Of a DNA stretch of 64,000 bases, positions 28,001 through 36,298 are shown in pieces. The position numbers and the translations under genes are program-made. Each line of letters opens with the position of its first letter. Position 1 is the stretch's first letter. The notes under the pieces were generated by a model. That model was not told the origin of the DNA. It saw only the letters and a list, made by a program, of their open reading frames with translations, and searched no databases. Source of the DNA: an uncultured Selenomonadaceae bacterium (GTDB lineage Bacteria; Bacillota; Negativicutes; Selenomonadales; Selenomonadaceae). The stretch lies in contig CAJOCQ010000001.1 in assembly GCA_905233135.1 (NCBI GenBank), positions 186,001 through 250,000 of the forward strand, given 5' to 3'.

Positions 28001-28269
28001 CTGCCAATTTCAGAAATGCGCGGGATAATCGAGCCACCGACTTCTTCCAAAATCTGCGCGGCGAATCTTTGAAAGCTGTACATTCGCACATTGACCGCGC
28101 CGCCCGTCTCCTTGAAAAGTGCCAATTCTGCGCGGTACGTTTGATAGGCAGGCAACAGAAAATAAATTTCACTTTTGAGCGGGAAAATCGACAAAACTTT
28201 TTTCATACGTTGCAGGCAATGAAAAGTTTTGCCCGCGCCCGCGCGCCCAATGATAATTTCAACAGCCAT
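25051..28269 (-). CDS. addB: AddB, ATP-dependent helicase/nuclease subunit B
   Basis: 1072-aa subunit of the AddAB double-strand-break resection enzyme. N-terminal GRAGAGKT (8-15) is the AddB nucleotide-binding loop; the body is a degenerate UvrD-like domain without full helicase motifs; the C-terminal RecB-type nuclease has GKIDRVDF then FLIIDYKTG near 885; the iron-sulfur staple is CPFQYF near 729 and CKYCIYGELC near 1043. The partner addA, normally adjacent, is not in the window on either side; an unknown gene precedes addB by no spacing at all. Confidence 0.93.
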   Translation of the reverse strand: MAVEIIIGRAGAGKTFHCLQRMKKVLSIFPLKSEIYFLLPAYQTYRAELALFKETGGAVNVRMYSFQRFAAQILEEVGGSIIPRISEIGRRLLLRKILINRAKDLLYYERSAKQRGFVEILAREIQDLRTYSVDAEKLSDAAANIDDEELKNKIHDLAILYEDFRAALSGKQNDESDLLEHAAELIKNSKSISRAEIFIDGFIFFDPQQRKILREIFKCAKNVYVTLPLETDISSRENVKDVGIFNRSFKTFNTLKNLAAEVETDFKIIPCNSAKRFQVDALKFLEENIFARTQKTFGGNVEGLKIFEAVNKRAEVEAVAQDILQLLQNDYRCRQIGIIARDETYSDLIKPIFEIHGIPFFIDSKRPANNHPLAELIRSALEILRGWRAESIFRCLRTGFFNLAQDDIDLLENYVLEFGLRGEKVWTQENNWRWYRHNLESDKISESETARLAKVDAIRRTAVEPLINFSQAFKKKNSAKNLTAALFNFIENLNAYEKLFEWSQIEETRGNLALSREHLKIWDDIISLFDQVAESLDESFINARDFESIINEGLDALQMSLIPPGVDEVTVSNFDQNSLQNSRAIYILGFSSNAFPKRAAEKNLLSDADRLHLNDSGVEIPKGTSDAILAEKFLIYRGLTEAKKYLCISYPLADSEGNAMNAAALLDRIKKFFPQIKTEFIQLEILETLGSQIDFAAVEKTLSKTSAEKLFAPNKKLRGSVTNVESFNKCPFQYFVKYGLKLEERREYKVTPPDIGNILHSVMAQFGERLKKENRRWASVENPELEKIVTEILENTAPNLNNKILLSTNALKHQSDRIKKVAINSLQRLIKLDAVSKFHPNFFEETFGDKKTQALIYDIAGVKMELTGKIDRVDFNEDGKFFLIIDYKTGNAYLNLNEIYNGLNIQLLTYLLVAKNLEIVGGRAPAGMMYYFLKAPVKTVESANLAAGEVNKALKFAGWTLDDTKVIKEIDGSEDFEFLKVSLKTDGNLDSRSKKNVKSAENFSIMLNFLEQKIQNTGAQILNGNIEVKPAKTKKSDACKYCIYGELCGFNSDKVSEIAELDDNEILDKMRD

Positions 28270-28923
28270 TTAATTACCTCTGTTAAAAATCCATTCTATA
28301 ACTTTTTCTTCGGTGGACTTATCGGCGTTGCCCTTGACGCGCAATTCTTCGCCGCTTGAAATTGCAATGTACGTTGCCATAAATTTTGCAAAGCCGTAAG
28401 CTTTTTCTTGGAAGACAAGCAAAAATAATTCTTCGGAATCAATCTCTTCATCTTCCCAAGCTTCAGCGCAATCCCCAAGAATAAATCTGACAAGGTAACT
28501 GAAATTTTCGGGGCGCAAAGTGCCGTTATTGATAAATTCCGCCACGTTAAAATAATAATCGTCCAACGCCTTAATTAAAATTTTGGCGGACTTTTCTACA
28601 ACTTGCGGTTGCAACTCTTCCGAATACGCAACAGTATAATCAACGTCAAAAAATTCGTTTACGGTATCATAGCCGCGCGACAAAAGTACAATCGAATGAA
28701 CATAAAAGCGCGCGTAGTAAATCGCGCTTTTGCAATAATCGTCAAGGTAAAAAGGTTGTTCTTCGTCAATCAAATTAATAAGCGTGTCGCGGATTATCGC
28801 AGTTAATTTTTCAACTTGATTTTCGGGCGGCTGTTTGAATTGGTACAGCTTGAACCATTTCCTTATTGTCTCGGAAATTATGCTGTCGAAAGTGTAAATG
28901 TTGTTTAAAGTTTTTTCGTTCAA
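28270..28923 (-). CDS. Conserved hypothetical protein upstream of addB
   Basis: 217-aa, mostly helical, acidic soluble protein I do not recognise. No signal peptide, no clear motif; aromatic- and Glu-rich segments such as EAWEDEEIDSEELFLLVFQEK near residue 155. It starts at TTG 28923 (AAGGGAG 9 bases upstream, in a hairpin loop) and its stop touches the addB start, so the two are co-translated; a role with AddAB is possible but only inferred. Confidence 0.6.
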   Translation of the reverse strand: MNEKTLNNIYTFDSIISETIRKWFKLYQFKQPPENQVEKLTAIIRDTLINLIDEEQPFYLDDYCKSAIYYARFYVHSIVLLSRGYDTVNEFFDVDYTVAYSEELQPQVVEKSAKILIKALDDYYFNVAEFINNGTLRPENFSYLVRFILGDCAEAWEDEEIDSEELFLLVFQEKAYGFAKFMATYIAISSGEELRVKGNADKSTEEKVIEWIFNRGN

Positions 28924-28927
28924 TGTG

Positions 28928-28950
28928 AAAATCTCCCTTCGGTCGATTTT
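28928..28950 (-). promoter_or_regulatory. Ribosome-site hairpin of the gene upstream of addB
   Basis: Minus strand: AAAATC, loop GACCGAAGGGA, GATTTT. Same loop as at 24955-24977, with a compensating stem change (C-G to T-A, C-G pairs). Confidence 0.6.
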
Positions 28951-29023
28951 AGGAAACAGGATAAAGGAGAAAGGAGAAAGTTTTTCCTTCTTCCTTCTTC
29001 CTTATTCCTTCTTCCTTATTCCC
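28951..29023. repeat. Heptad foldback array F
   Basis: Left arm GGAAACA, GGATAAA, GGAGAAA, GGAGAAA; right arm CCTTCTT, CCTTCTT, CCTTATT, CCTTCTT, CCTTATT, CCCT. The clearest 7-base periodicity in the window. It reaches the last codons of mutL. Confidence 0.8.
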
Positions 29024-30944
29024 TCTTAAACATTTTTGCTAAATCTTTCGCCGAAAATTTAATAATAGTCGGTCTGCCGTGAGGGCAAGTGTAAGGATTG
29101 GGCGTCTTGCTTAAATCGCTTAACAAAACTTTCATTTGCTCAAAATTCAATTCCTGCCCTGCTTTAATTGCGGCTTTGCAGGCGGTAGTTGCCAAAACGA
29201 GTTGGCGAATATTGCGGGCAATATCTGCGCGGCGTGTTTCGTCAATTTCGGCGGGCGTGTCAATTTCAGGCAAGCTTGAAATAATTTCACGCAACATAAT
29301 TTCAGGGTCAGTGCTTCCCGCGTCAACAGGAACTTCAACAAGCCGAAATTCATTTTCGCCGCTCGGCTCCATAGTAAACGCCAAACTTTTAAACAGTTCC
29401 AAATTATTTTCAATCAGCGCAGATTCCGCCGCGTCAAATTTCAAAACTCTATGAATTAATAAACCTTGCGCGGGAATTTTATCAGCGTAGCTGCAAAGCC
29501 TGTCAAACAAAATTCTTTCGTGCGCGGCGTGCTGGTCGATAATGTACAAATCCGAATTGCTCTGCGCGACGATATAACACAAATTAACTTGCCCAATCGG
29601 AAAAAGTTTCAGCGCGGGCTTTTCAGATTTTTTCGGCGGCGCGTCAACTTTTTTAACAGGTTTAATTTCTTCAATGGGTTTAATTTCTGCAACAGGTTTA
29701 ATTTCTGCAACGGGATTTTTTTCGATTGAAATATTTTCTGTAACAAAATTTTCTGCAACGGAATTTTCAAAAGTTTCTTCGACAGAAAAATTTTCTAAAG
29801 TCATTTCGGAAGGCTTTAATTTTTCACGCGCCTTTTCGACGCTGAAATTTTTTTTGTCTTTTGCGGGCTTGCCAAAATATTCGTCAAGGTTTAACGGCTC
29901 ATATTGCGGCGAATCAGGCGGCGCGGCAATTTCAGTTAAATCTGCGGGATTTTCCTTTTTTTCTGAAACAGCTTCACGAACTGCGCGATACACCAACTTA
30001 AAAATTTTGTTATCGTCATCAAAGCGCAATTCGGTTTTCTGCGGGTGAACATTTACGTCAATGGAACTTTGCGGCACTTCGATTTTAAAAACCGCCAAAG
30101 GAAAACCGCTTTTCGGAATTAACGCGCGGTAAGATTCTTCCAACGCCTTAGAAATTGTGCGGTTGTTGACAATTCGCCCGTTAATAATGAAAGTCTGCCA
30201 CGTGCGATAATTTTTTAAAAAATTCGGCTTGCCGATATAGCCGCTAATTTTAAAATCTTCAACGGCAAAATTTATCTCGATTAGTGCACTTGAAATTTCG
30301 GTGCCGTAAATCCCCGTTAAAACGTCCAACAAATTACCGTTGCCTGGCGTGGCGAGCGCAGGGCGGCTGTTGTTAATAAACTTGAAAGAAATTTCGGGGC
30401 GGCTCAACGCAAGTTTTGTAATGTATTCGTGAATTTTGGCGGCTTCGCTTGCCGTTGCCTTCAAAAATTTCAGGCGCGCAGGAGTATTAAAAAATAAATC
30501 CTCAACAATAACCGTTGTACCGATTTTGCAGCCGATTTCGTGACTGTCAATGACTTTGCCGCCTTCGATTTTAATTTTGGTGCCCAATTCAGAATCTGCG
30601 CGACGAGTTTGCAAAGTAAATTTAGAAACAGAGGCGATAGTAGGTACAGCTTCGCCGCGAAAGCCGAGCGTAGAAATATTTATTAAATCCCGAACGTCAG
30701 AAAGTTTGCTTGTAGCGTGGCGTTTAATTGCCAAAAGGGCGTCTTCTTTGGACATTCCGCCGCCGTCATCAGTTACGCGCATTAAAGTTTTTCCGCCGTT
30801 CAAAATTTCAATTTCGATATGCATTGCGCCCGCGTCGATAGAATTTTCAACAAGCTCCTTGACGCAAGAGGCGGGGCGTTCGACAACCTCGCCGGCGGCA
30901 ATTTTATTTATCGTGTTGTTATCGAGCAGGCGAACAATTCCCAC
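29016..30944 (-). CDS. mutL: MutL, DNA mismatch repair protein
   Basis: 642-aa matchmaker ATPase with endonuclease activity. N-terminal GHKL motifs: ELVENSIDAG near residue 30, DDGGGM near 58, GFRGEAVPTI near 95. The C-terminal endonuclease region has DQHAAHERILFD near 468 (final motif Glu replaced by Asp), ACKAAIKAG near 590 and CPHGRPT near 620, features of MutL proteins from bacteria without MutH. The linker (about 385-435) contains near-repeats VAEIKP. mutS is not in the window; it may lie elsewhere. Promoter at 30978-31006. Confidence 0.95.
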   Translation of the reverse strand: MGIVRLLDNNTINKIAAGEVVERPASCVKELVENSIDAGAMHIEIEILNGGKTLMRVTDDGGGMSKEDALLAIKRHATSKLSDVRDLINISTLGFRGEAVPTIASVSKFTLQTRRADSELGTKIKIEGGKVIDSHEIGCKIGTTVIVEDLFFNTPARLKFLKATASEAAKIHEYITKLALSRPEISFKFINNSRPALATPGNGNLLDVLTGIYGTEISSALIEINFAVEDFKISGYIGKPNFLKNYRTWQTFIINGRIVNNRTISKALEESYRALIPKSGFPLAVFKIEVPQSSIDVNVHPQKTELRFDDDNKIFKLVYRAVREAVSEKKENPADLTEIAAPPDSPQYEPLNLDEYFGKPAKDKKNFSVEKAREKLKPSEMTLENFSVEETFENSVAENFVTENISIEKNPVAEIKPVAEIKPIEEIKPVKKVDAPPKKSEKPALKLFPIGQVNLCYIVAQSNSDLYIIDQHAAHERILFDRLCSYADKIPAQGLLIHRVLKFDAAESALIENNLELFKSLAFTMEPSGENEFRLVEVPVDAGSTDPEIMLREIISSLPEIDTPAEIDETRRADIARNIRQLVLATTACKAAIKAGQELNFEQMKVLLSDLSKTPNPYTCPHGRPTIIKFSAKDLAKMFKRE

Positions 30945-30977
30945 GTTGCAATTTCCCCTTTCAATTTTCTTTCATAA

Positions 30978-31006
30978 AGTATAATTCAAAATCTGCGCGT
31001 TGTCTA
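30978..31006 (-). promoter_or_regulatory. mutL promoter
   Basis: On the minus strand TAGACA, 17 bases, TATACT, about 35 bases before the mutL start; divergent from the metH promoter. Confidence 0.65.
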
Positions 31007-31010
31007 TAAA

Positions 31011-31039
31011 TTGATATAGTTTGCGCGGTATGTTAAAAT
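31011..31039 (+). promoter_or_regulatory. metH promoter
   Basis: TTGATA (31011-31016), 17 bases, TAAAAT (31034-31039), 25 bases before the metH start. No cobalamin or SAM riboswitch fits in this short leader. Confidence 0.65.
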
Positions 31040-31063
31040 TTCGGCAGATAGGAGAGATTTTTA

Positions 31064-33427
31064 ATGATAGAGATATTTGACGGCGCAATGGGTACAATGT
31101 TACAACAGGGCGGCTTAAAAGCGGGCGCGTGTCCCGAATTAATGAACATTGAATCGCCCGAAGTTGTAAAAAAAATACACCGCGCTTACATTGACGCGGG
31201 CGCAACAATTATTGAAACAAATACATTCGGCGCAAGTGCTTTAAAGTTGGAACATTACGGACTTTCAAGCCGCGTCAGGGAAATAAACGCCGCCGCTGTG
31301 AAAATTGCAAAATCTGCAGGCAATGTCAAAGTTGCAGGCTCAATGGGTCCGACGGGAAAATTTATTGCGCCTTTGGGCGATTTGGATTTTGAGGACGCCT
31401 ATAAAAATTTTTTGGAACAAGCAGAAAATTTGGCGGAGGCGGGCGCAGATTTTTTAATTATAGAAACTTGCATTGATATTCAAGAAATGCGGGCGGCGTT
31501 GCTTGCCGCAAAAGACGCTTGCAACTTGCCTGTAATTTGTCAACTTTCCTACAGCGAAGACGGGCGCACCGTTACAGGAACTTCACCTAAAGAAGCCGCC
31601 GTAATTTTGGAGGCAATGGGCGCGGCTGTTATCGGCGTGAATTGTTCGTTGGGACCTGAACAACTTGTGCCCGTTGTAAAAATTTTGGCTGAAAATTGCC
31701 GCGTGCCTGTTAGCGTGCAACCTAATGCAGGGCTGCCCTATCTTGAAAACGGCGTTACAAAATTTCCAATGGACGCAAAAACTTTCGGAAGTTGGGGCGT
31801 TAAACTTGTTGAGGCGGGCGCAACTTTTTTAGGCGGCTGTTGCGGTACGACGCCCGCGCACATTTCCGAACTTACCAAAAATATTAAAAATTGCGTTGAA
31901 CCTTCGCGCAGGTTTTCAAACACTTTGAAACTTGCAAGCAGAAGTAAAACAGTTGAAATTTCTAAAAATCTGCCGACGGTTTTAATTGGTGAAAGGATTA
32001 ATCCTACAGGCAGAAAAAAACTTGCCGCCGAAATTCGTGAAGGTTCCCTGCTCGGCGTAAAAAAAGACGCCGTTAATCAAGTCAAGGCGGGCGCAAAAAT
32101 TCTTGACGTAAATATGGGCGTCGGCGGGATTGACCAAGAAAAAATTATGGCACAAGCTGTCAAGGAAATTTCGCAAATTACGGACGCGCCTTTGGCTATC
32201 GACACTTCAGACGAAAAAGCATTGGAGGCGGGCTTGAGAATTTATCCCGGTCGTGCGCTGATAAATTCTGTAAGTTTTGAGCCTGACAGGATTAAAAATT
32301 TTTTGCCGCTTGCCAAAAAGTACGGATCCGCAATTTTAGTTTTGCCGCTTACTGAAAAGGGCGTGCCGAAAACCGCTGAAAGCCGCGTTGAAGTTGCAGG
32401 AAAAATTATTGACGCCGCAAAAAGCGCAGGACTGCGCGATGAAGATTTTTTATTGGACGCGCTTGTTATGACAATTTCGGCGGACGCGGACGCCTGCAAC
32501 GAAGTTTTAAAAACTTTGCGCTTGTACAGGGAAAAATTCGGTTACCCTGCAACGATGGGACTTTCAAATATTTCTTTCGGCTTGCCGAATCGCCCGCTGA
32601 TTAATTCAACATTTTTTGCAATGAGTTTGGCGGCGGGGCTCGACGCGCCAATTATGAATCCCTACAACGAGTCAATGATTAACACGCTTAAAGCAAGTGC
32701 CGCATTGCTCGGCAAGGACGCCAACGGCTTAAATTTCAGTAAATTAGGAGAAAGTGCAAAGGAAAAAGAAAAAAGGGAAATTGAAATTAATTTGCCCGTT
32801 CTTGACGCAATAAAATTATCTGTCATTGAAGGCGAAAAGGACGAAATTGCCGCGCTGATTGTTCGCGCACTTGACGAAAATTTTTCTGCCAACGAAATTA
32901 CCGAAAAAGCTTTAACAGCCGCAATGAATGAAATCGGCGAAGACTTCGGCGCAGGAAAAATTTTTTTGCCGCAAGTTTTATTGTCGGCTGAAACAATGCG
33001 CGTTGCATTTAACAAGCTGAAGGAAATTTTGCCCGCGCAGGAAAATTCAACGGCAGGCACTTTTGTAATTGCGACGGTTAAGGGCGACGTTCACGATTTG
33101 GGGAAAAATATCACGGGCGCACTTTTGGCTAACAGTGGCTTCAAATTGATTGACTTGGGAAAAGATGTTGACAGCGCGGAAATTGTACGCGCGGCGATTG
33201 AAAACAACGCTGACATTGTCGGACTTTGTGCGCTTATGACAACTACGATGATTCAAATTGATAAAGTCATTGCGGATTTGAAGGCGGCGGGTTGCGCGGC
33301 AAAAGTTATGGTCGGCGGCGCGGCTTTAACGCAAGAATACGCAGACGCGGCGGGCGCGGACGCCTATGCAAAGGACGGAGTTGCAGCCGTCAAACTTGCC
33401 AAAAAGTTAATAAAGACTAAAGACTAG
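31064..33427 (+). CDS. metH: Cobalamin-dependent methionine synthase lacking the reactivation domain
   Basis: 787 aa. Methylates homocysteine from 5-methyl-THF through cobalamin. Domains: homocysteine-binding barrel 1-290 with zinc cysteines in VNCSLGP near 192 and GGCCGTTPAH near 257; pterin-binding barrel about 300-560 (LIGERINPTGRKKL near 306); cobalamin cap from about 590; B12 domain with DVHDLGKN near 674 (His is the axial ligand). The AdoMet-dependent reactivation domain of E. coli MetH is missing; a stand-alone version is encoded at 59103-59774. Confidence 0.94.
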   Translation: MIEIFDGAMGTMLQQGGLKAGACPELMNIESPEVVKKIHRAYIDAGATIIETNTFGASALKLEHYGLSSRVREINAAAVKIAKSAGNVKVAGSMGPTGKFIAPLGDLDFEDAYKNFLEQAENLAEAGADFLIIETCIDIQEMRAALLAAKDACNLPVICQLSYSEDGRTVTGTSPKEAAVILEAMGAAVIGVNCSLGPEQLVPVVKILAENCRVPVSVQPNAGLPYLENGVTKFPMDAKTFGSWGVKLVEAGATFLGGCCGTTPAHISELTKNIKNCVEPSRRFSNTLKLASRSKTVEISKNLPTVLIGERINPTGRKKLAAEIREGSLLGVKKDAVNQVKAGAKILDVNMGVGGIDQEKIMAQAVKEISQITDAPLAIDTSDEKALEAGLRIYPGRALINSVSFEPDRIKNFLPLAKKYGSAILVLPLTEKGVPKTAESRVEVAGKIIDAAKSAGLRDEDFLLDALVMTISADADACNEVLKTLRLYREKFGYPATMGLSNISFGLPNRPLINSTFFAMSLAAGLDAPIMNPYNESMINTLKASAALLGKDANGLNFSKLGESAKEKEKREIEINLPVLDAIKLSVIEGEKDEIAALIVRALDENFSANEITEKALTAAMNEIGEDFGAGKIFLPQVLLSAETMRVAFNKLKEILPAQENSTAGTFVIATVKGDVHDLGKNITGALLANSGFKLIDLGKDVDSAEIVRAAIENNADIVGLCALMTTTMIQIDKVIADLKAAGCAAKVMVGGAALTQEYADAAGADAYAKDGVAAVKLAKKLIKTKD

Positions 33428-33546
33428 TGGTTAGGGATTTTTTTAGGAAAAAGAAAGCACGTTTTAAATGACACTAAAAATATATCCTAAAATGCCCGAA
33501 ATTTAAAATTTTTGCAAAGGGTATACTTTTATACTAAAAAATAGTT

Positions 33547-33577
33547 GGAGGCGGCTTGTCGTCGATTCCAGCCGCCT
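33547..33577. other. Inverted repeat in the metH - secreted protein gap
   Basis: AGGCGGCT / AGCCGCCT around a 14-base loop (about 33549-33576). No long T run follows, so it may be a leader structure rather than a terminator. The rest of the 186-base gap holds only weak heptad-like bases after the metH stop. Confidence 0.4.
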
Positions 33578-33613
33578 TAAAATCGATATTTGAACGTGGA
33601 GGGAAATTTTAAA

Positions 33614-34045
33614 ATGCAATTTAAAAAATTTTTGGCAACGATTTTTGCATTGGTTTTAATTTTTGGAACGTTGACGCCTTGCCTTGCCGCAAAAAATCTT
33701 TCTGCGCTCGGCAAAGTTTCCACGCAAAAAAAATATACAATGTATCTCGGCACAAACGACAAAGACACGCAAAAGCGCGAAATTCCTATTAAAGAAATTC
33801 AGGAACAAATGCACGAAATTTGTATGAAACACGTTGACGGCTACACGCTGACAGTTGCCGACGGCTATTTCAAAGACAGCAACGGCAAGCCCTACCGCGA
33901 AATTGCGCTGGTGTACGTTTTCATTGATACGCCGCTGGATTCCATACAAAAAGTTATGGACGAAGCGTTGATAAAATTTAATCAATCGTCAATCTTGCTT
34001 GAAGAATCGACGGGCAAAAGTATTTTCTACAGCGGAGCAAAATAA
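33614..34045 (+). CDS. Secreted protein, possibly DUF3574-like
   Basis: 143 aa from ATG 33614 (GGAGGG at 33598-33603; an earlier in-frame codon at 33590 lies before that site). Signal peptide MQFKKFLATIFALVLIFGTLTPCLA. The mature domain has MYLGTNDKD near residue 43, TVADGYFKDSNGKPYREIALVYVFID near 75-100, which resembles DUF3574 proteins (pattern of one mixed sheet after a YxG strand). Function unknown. hemC begins right after its stop. Confidence 0.55.
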   Translation: MQFKKFLATIFALVLIFGTLTPCLAAKNLSALGKVSTQKKYTMYLGTNDKDTQKREIPIKEIQEQMHEICMKHVDGYTLTVADGYFKDSNGKPYREIALVYVFIDTPLDSIQKVMDEALIKFNQSSILLEESTGKSIFYSGAK

Positions 34046-34046
34046 T

Positions 34047-34955
34047 ATGTTGGAAAAAATCAGAATCGGCACACGAGCCAGCAAATTGGCTCTTTGGCAA
34101 GCGGAATTTATAGCGTCGGAACTTCGCAGGGAATATTTAAACTTGGAAGTTGAATTGGTAAAAATTCAAACAATGGGCGATAAAATTTTAAATTCACCGC
34201 TTGCGAAAATTGGCGGCAAGGGACTTTTTACCAAAGAAATTGAAAACGCGCTCGCCGAAAATAAAATTGATTTGGCGGTTCACAGTTTTAAGGACGTACC
34301 CAACGAATTGCCGCAAAATTTTAAAATTGCCGCAGTAACCAAGCGCGCAAATCCTTTTGACGCTTTTGTAAGCAATAAATTTTCTGCTATTGAAAAAATG
34401 CCGAAGGGCGCGGTTATCGGTACTTCAAGCCTTCGCCGTGCGGCGCAAATTCTAAATTTTTTTCCGCACTTGAAAATAGAAAATTTGCGCGGCAATGTCG
34501 ATACACGCTTAAAAAAACTTGACGCGGGAAATTTCGACGCAATAATTTTGGCGGCGGCGGGGCTGGAGCGTTTAGGTTACGGCGAAAGAATTACTCAAAT
34601 TCTTACAGAAATAATTCCTGCGGCAGGGCAAGGCGCACTTGCCGTTGAAATTCGCGCGGACGATTTTAAAACGGCGGAACTTGTAAAATTTTTGAATGAC
34701 GAACAAACTTTTCAAGCCGTAAAAATTGAGCGAGATTTTTTGAAAGTCATCGGCGGCAGTTGTCAAATTCCCGTCGGAATTTTCGCCTCAATCCTCGATA
34801 ATAAAATTTATGCTCGCGCAGTTGTTGCCGCGCTTGACGGCAAAAAAATTATCAAAGATTTTTCCATTGCGCCGCTTGAAAAAATTTCAACCTTCGGCAG
34901 TGATTTGGCAGAAAAAATTTTGAGCGAAGGCGGGCGGGAAATTCTGCCTATTTGA
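34047..34955 (+). CDS. hemC: HemC, hydroxymethylbilane synthase (porphobilinogen deaminase)
   Basis: 302 aa. Polymerises four porphobilinogens into hydroxymethylbilane for siroheme/B12/heme synthesis. Start ATG 34047; MLEKIRIGTRASKLALWQA is the standard N-terminus. Motifs: HSFKDVPN near 78 (catalytic Asp), GTSSLRRAAQ near 125, LRGNVDTRL near 146, and GGSCQIPVG near 235 with the cysteine that holds the dipyrromethane cofactor. No other tetrapyrrole genes adjoin it. Confidence 0.96.
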   Translation: MLEKIRIGTRASKLALWQAEFIASELRREYLNLEVELVKIQTMGDKILNSPLAKIGGKGLFTKEIENALAENKIDLAVHSFKDVPNELPQNFKIAAVTKRANPFDAFVSNKFSAIEKMPKGAVIGTSSLRRAAQILNFFPHLKIENLRGNVDTRLKKLDAGNFDAIILAAAGLERLGYGERITQILTEIIPAAGQGALAVEIRADDFKTAELVKFLNDEQTFQAVKIERDFLKVIGGSCQIPVGIFASILDNKIYARAVVAALDGKKIIKDFSIAPLEKISTFGSDLAEKILSEGGREILPI

Positions 34956-34980
34956 CGGGAATTTTTTTATTGGTTATAAT
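34952..34980 (+). promoter_or_regulatory. Promoter of the carboxyspermidine genes
   Basis: TTGACG (34952-34957), 17 bases, TATAAT (34975-34980). It overlaps the hemC stop codon, 44 bases before the next start. Confidence 0.75.
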
Positions 34981-35024
34981 TTCATAATTTTAATAATTTT
35001 AACCTAAAAAACGGGGGTGCAGAA

Positions 35025-36227
35025 ATGGGCAAAGCATTAATCATTGGTTGCGGCGGCGTAGGAAGCGTCGCTATTCACAAGTGCGCACAGAACAGCGAAA
35101 TTTTTAACGAACTTTGCATTGCAAGCAGGAATATCGAAAAGTGCAATGCAATAAAATCGAAGTTGGAGGGCAAAACTTCAACAAGGATTTCAACGGCGAA
35201 TGTTGACGCAAATAACGTTGATTCGCTGGTTAATCTGATTGAAATTTTTAATCCCGATGTTGTAGTAAATTTGGCGTTGCCGTACCACGATTTAAACATT
35301 ATGCAAGCTTGCCTCAAAACTAAAACAAATTACCTCGACACGGCAAATTATGAGCCCGAAGAAACGGCTTACTTTGAATACAAACACCAATGGGCATTTG
35401 ACGAAGATTTTAAACGCGCAGGAATTACCGCGCTTTTAGGTTGCGGCTTTGACCCGGGCGTTACGGGAATTTTTACCGCGTACGCGCTGAAACATTACTT
35501 TGATAAAATTGAAACGATTGACATTTTGGACTGCAACGGCGGAGATCACGGCTACCCTTTTGCAACGAATTTTAATCCCGAAATAAATATCCGCGAAGTT
35601 ACGGCGAAGGGCGAATATTACGACGGCGGCGAATGGATTGAGACCGCGCCGCTTGAAATTAAACGCTCTTACAATTTTGATGAAGTCGGCGTTAAGGATA
35701 TGTATCTCCTTTACCACGAAGAAATTGAATCGCTGGCAAAAAATATTCCCGGCGTTAAGCGGATTAGATTTTTTATGACGTTCGGACAAAGTTACCTGAC
35801 GCATTTAAAATGCCTTGAAAATGTCGGAATGACTTCGATTGAACCTATTGACTACAACAGGCAAAAAATTGTTCCGCTGCAATTTTTGAAGGCGGTACTG
35901 CCTGACCCTGCAACGCTCGGCGCGCGTACTGTCGGCAAAACTAATATCGGCTGCATTTTTACGGGCGAAAAGGACGGCAAGAAAAAAACTTACTACGTTT
36001 ACAATGTCTGCGACCACCAAGAATGTTACAGGGAAGTTGGTTCGCAGGCAATTTCTTATACAACGGGCGTACCTGCAATGATTGGCGCGGCTATGTTGAT
36101 TAGCGGGCAATGGAATTTAAAGGGCGTGCGCAATGTTGAAGAATTTGACCCCGACCCGTTTATGGCGGCGTTGAATAAATTCGGCTTGCCGTGGAAAGAA
36201 AATTTTAACCCCGTTTTAGTTGACTAA
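35025..36227 (+). CDS. Carboxynorspermidine/carboxyspermidine dehydrogenase
   Basis: 400-aa saccharopine dehydrogenase-like enzyme; joins L-aspartate semialdehyde with putrescine or diaminopropane by NADPH-dependent reductive condensation. Rossmann motif IIGCGGVGSVAIHK near residue 6, GCGFDPGVTGIFTAY near 140. The choice over saccharopine reductase rests on the neighbour, a carboxyspermidine decarboxylase, the classic partner in the SAM-independent spermidine/norspermidine route. Negativicutes use polyamines in the cell wall, which gives a reason for the pathway. Confidence 0.9.
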   Translation: MGKALIIGCGGVGSVAIHKCAQNSEIFNELCIASRNIEKCNAIKSKLEGKTSTRISTANVDANNVDSLVNLIEIFNPDVVVNLALPYHDLNIMQACLKTKTNYLDTANYEPEETAYFEYKHQWAFDEDFKRAGITALLGCGFDPGVTGIFTAYALKHYFDKIETIDILDCNGGDHGYPFATNFNPEINIREVTAKGEYYDGGEWIETAPLEIKRSYNFDEVGVKDMYLLYHEEIESLAKNIPGVKRIRFFMTFGQSYLTHLKCLENVGMTSIEPIDYNRQKIVPLQFLKAVLPDPATLGARTVGKTNIGCIFTGEKDGKKKTYYVYNVCDHQECYREVGSQAISYTTGVPAMIGAAMLISGQWNLKGVRNVEEFDPDPFMAALNKFGLPWKENFNPVLVD

Positions 36228-36239
36228 ATGAAATAATTA

Positions 36240-36270
36240 ACTGCCACCTGAAACCTGCAACCTGACACCT
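36240..36270. repeat. Heptad half-array G
   Basis: Only the CC-rich arm: CCACCTG, AAACCTG, CAACCTG, ACACCTA. No matching GG-rich arm is visible upstream. It is followed directly by a ribosome-site hairpin. Confidence 0.65.
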
Positions 36271-36297
36271 AAAAAAGCGACTGAAAGGAGCTTTTTT
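36271..36297 (+). promoter_or_regulatory. Ribosome-site hairpin of nspC
   Basis: AAAAAAGC, loop GACTGAAAGGA, GCTTTTTT: 8-bp perfect stem with the Shine-Dalgarno in the loop; TTG start 2 bases after the stem. Confidence 0.65.
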
Positions 36298-36298
36298 C

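Noticed and set aside
30945-31063. Cobalamin or SAM riboswitch before metH
   Set aside because: Only about 120 bases lie between divergent genes, they contain two promoters, and no conserved riboswitch box is visible.
33420-33460. Tenth heptad array after metH
   Set aside because: A few units (AAGACTA, AAGACTA, GTGGTTA, GGG) are suggestive but there is no opposing arm, so it is not counted.
35025-36227. Lysine pathway saccharopine dehydrogenase
   Set aside because: The adjacent carboxyspermidine decarboxylase and the presence of dapF (DAP route to lysine) favour the polyamine role.
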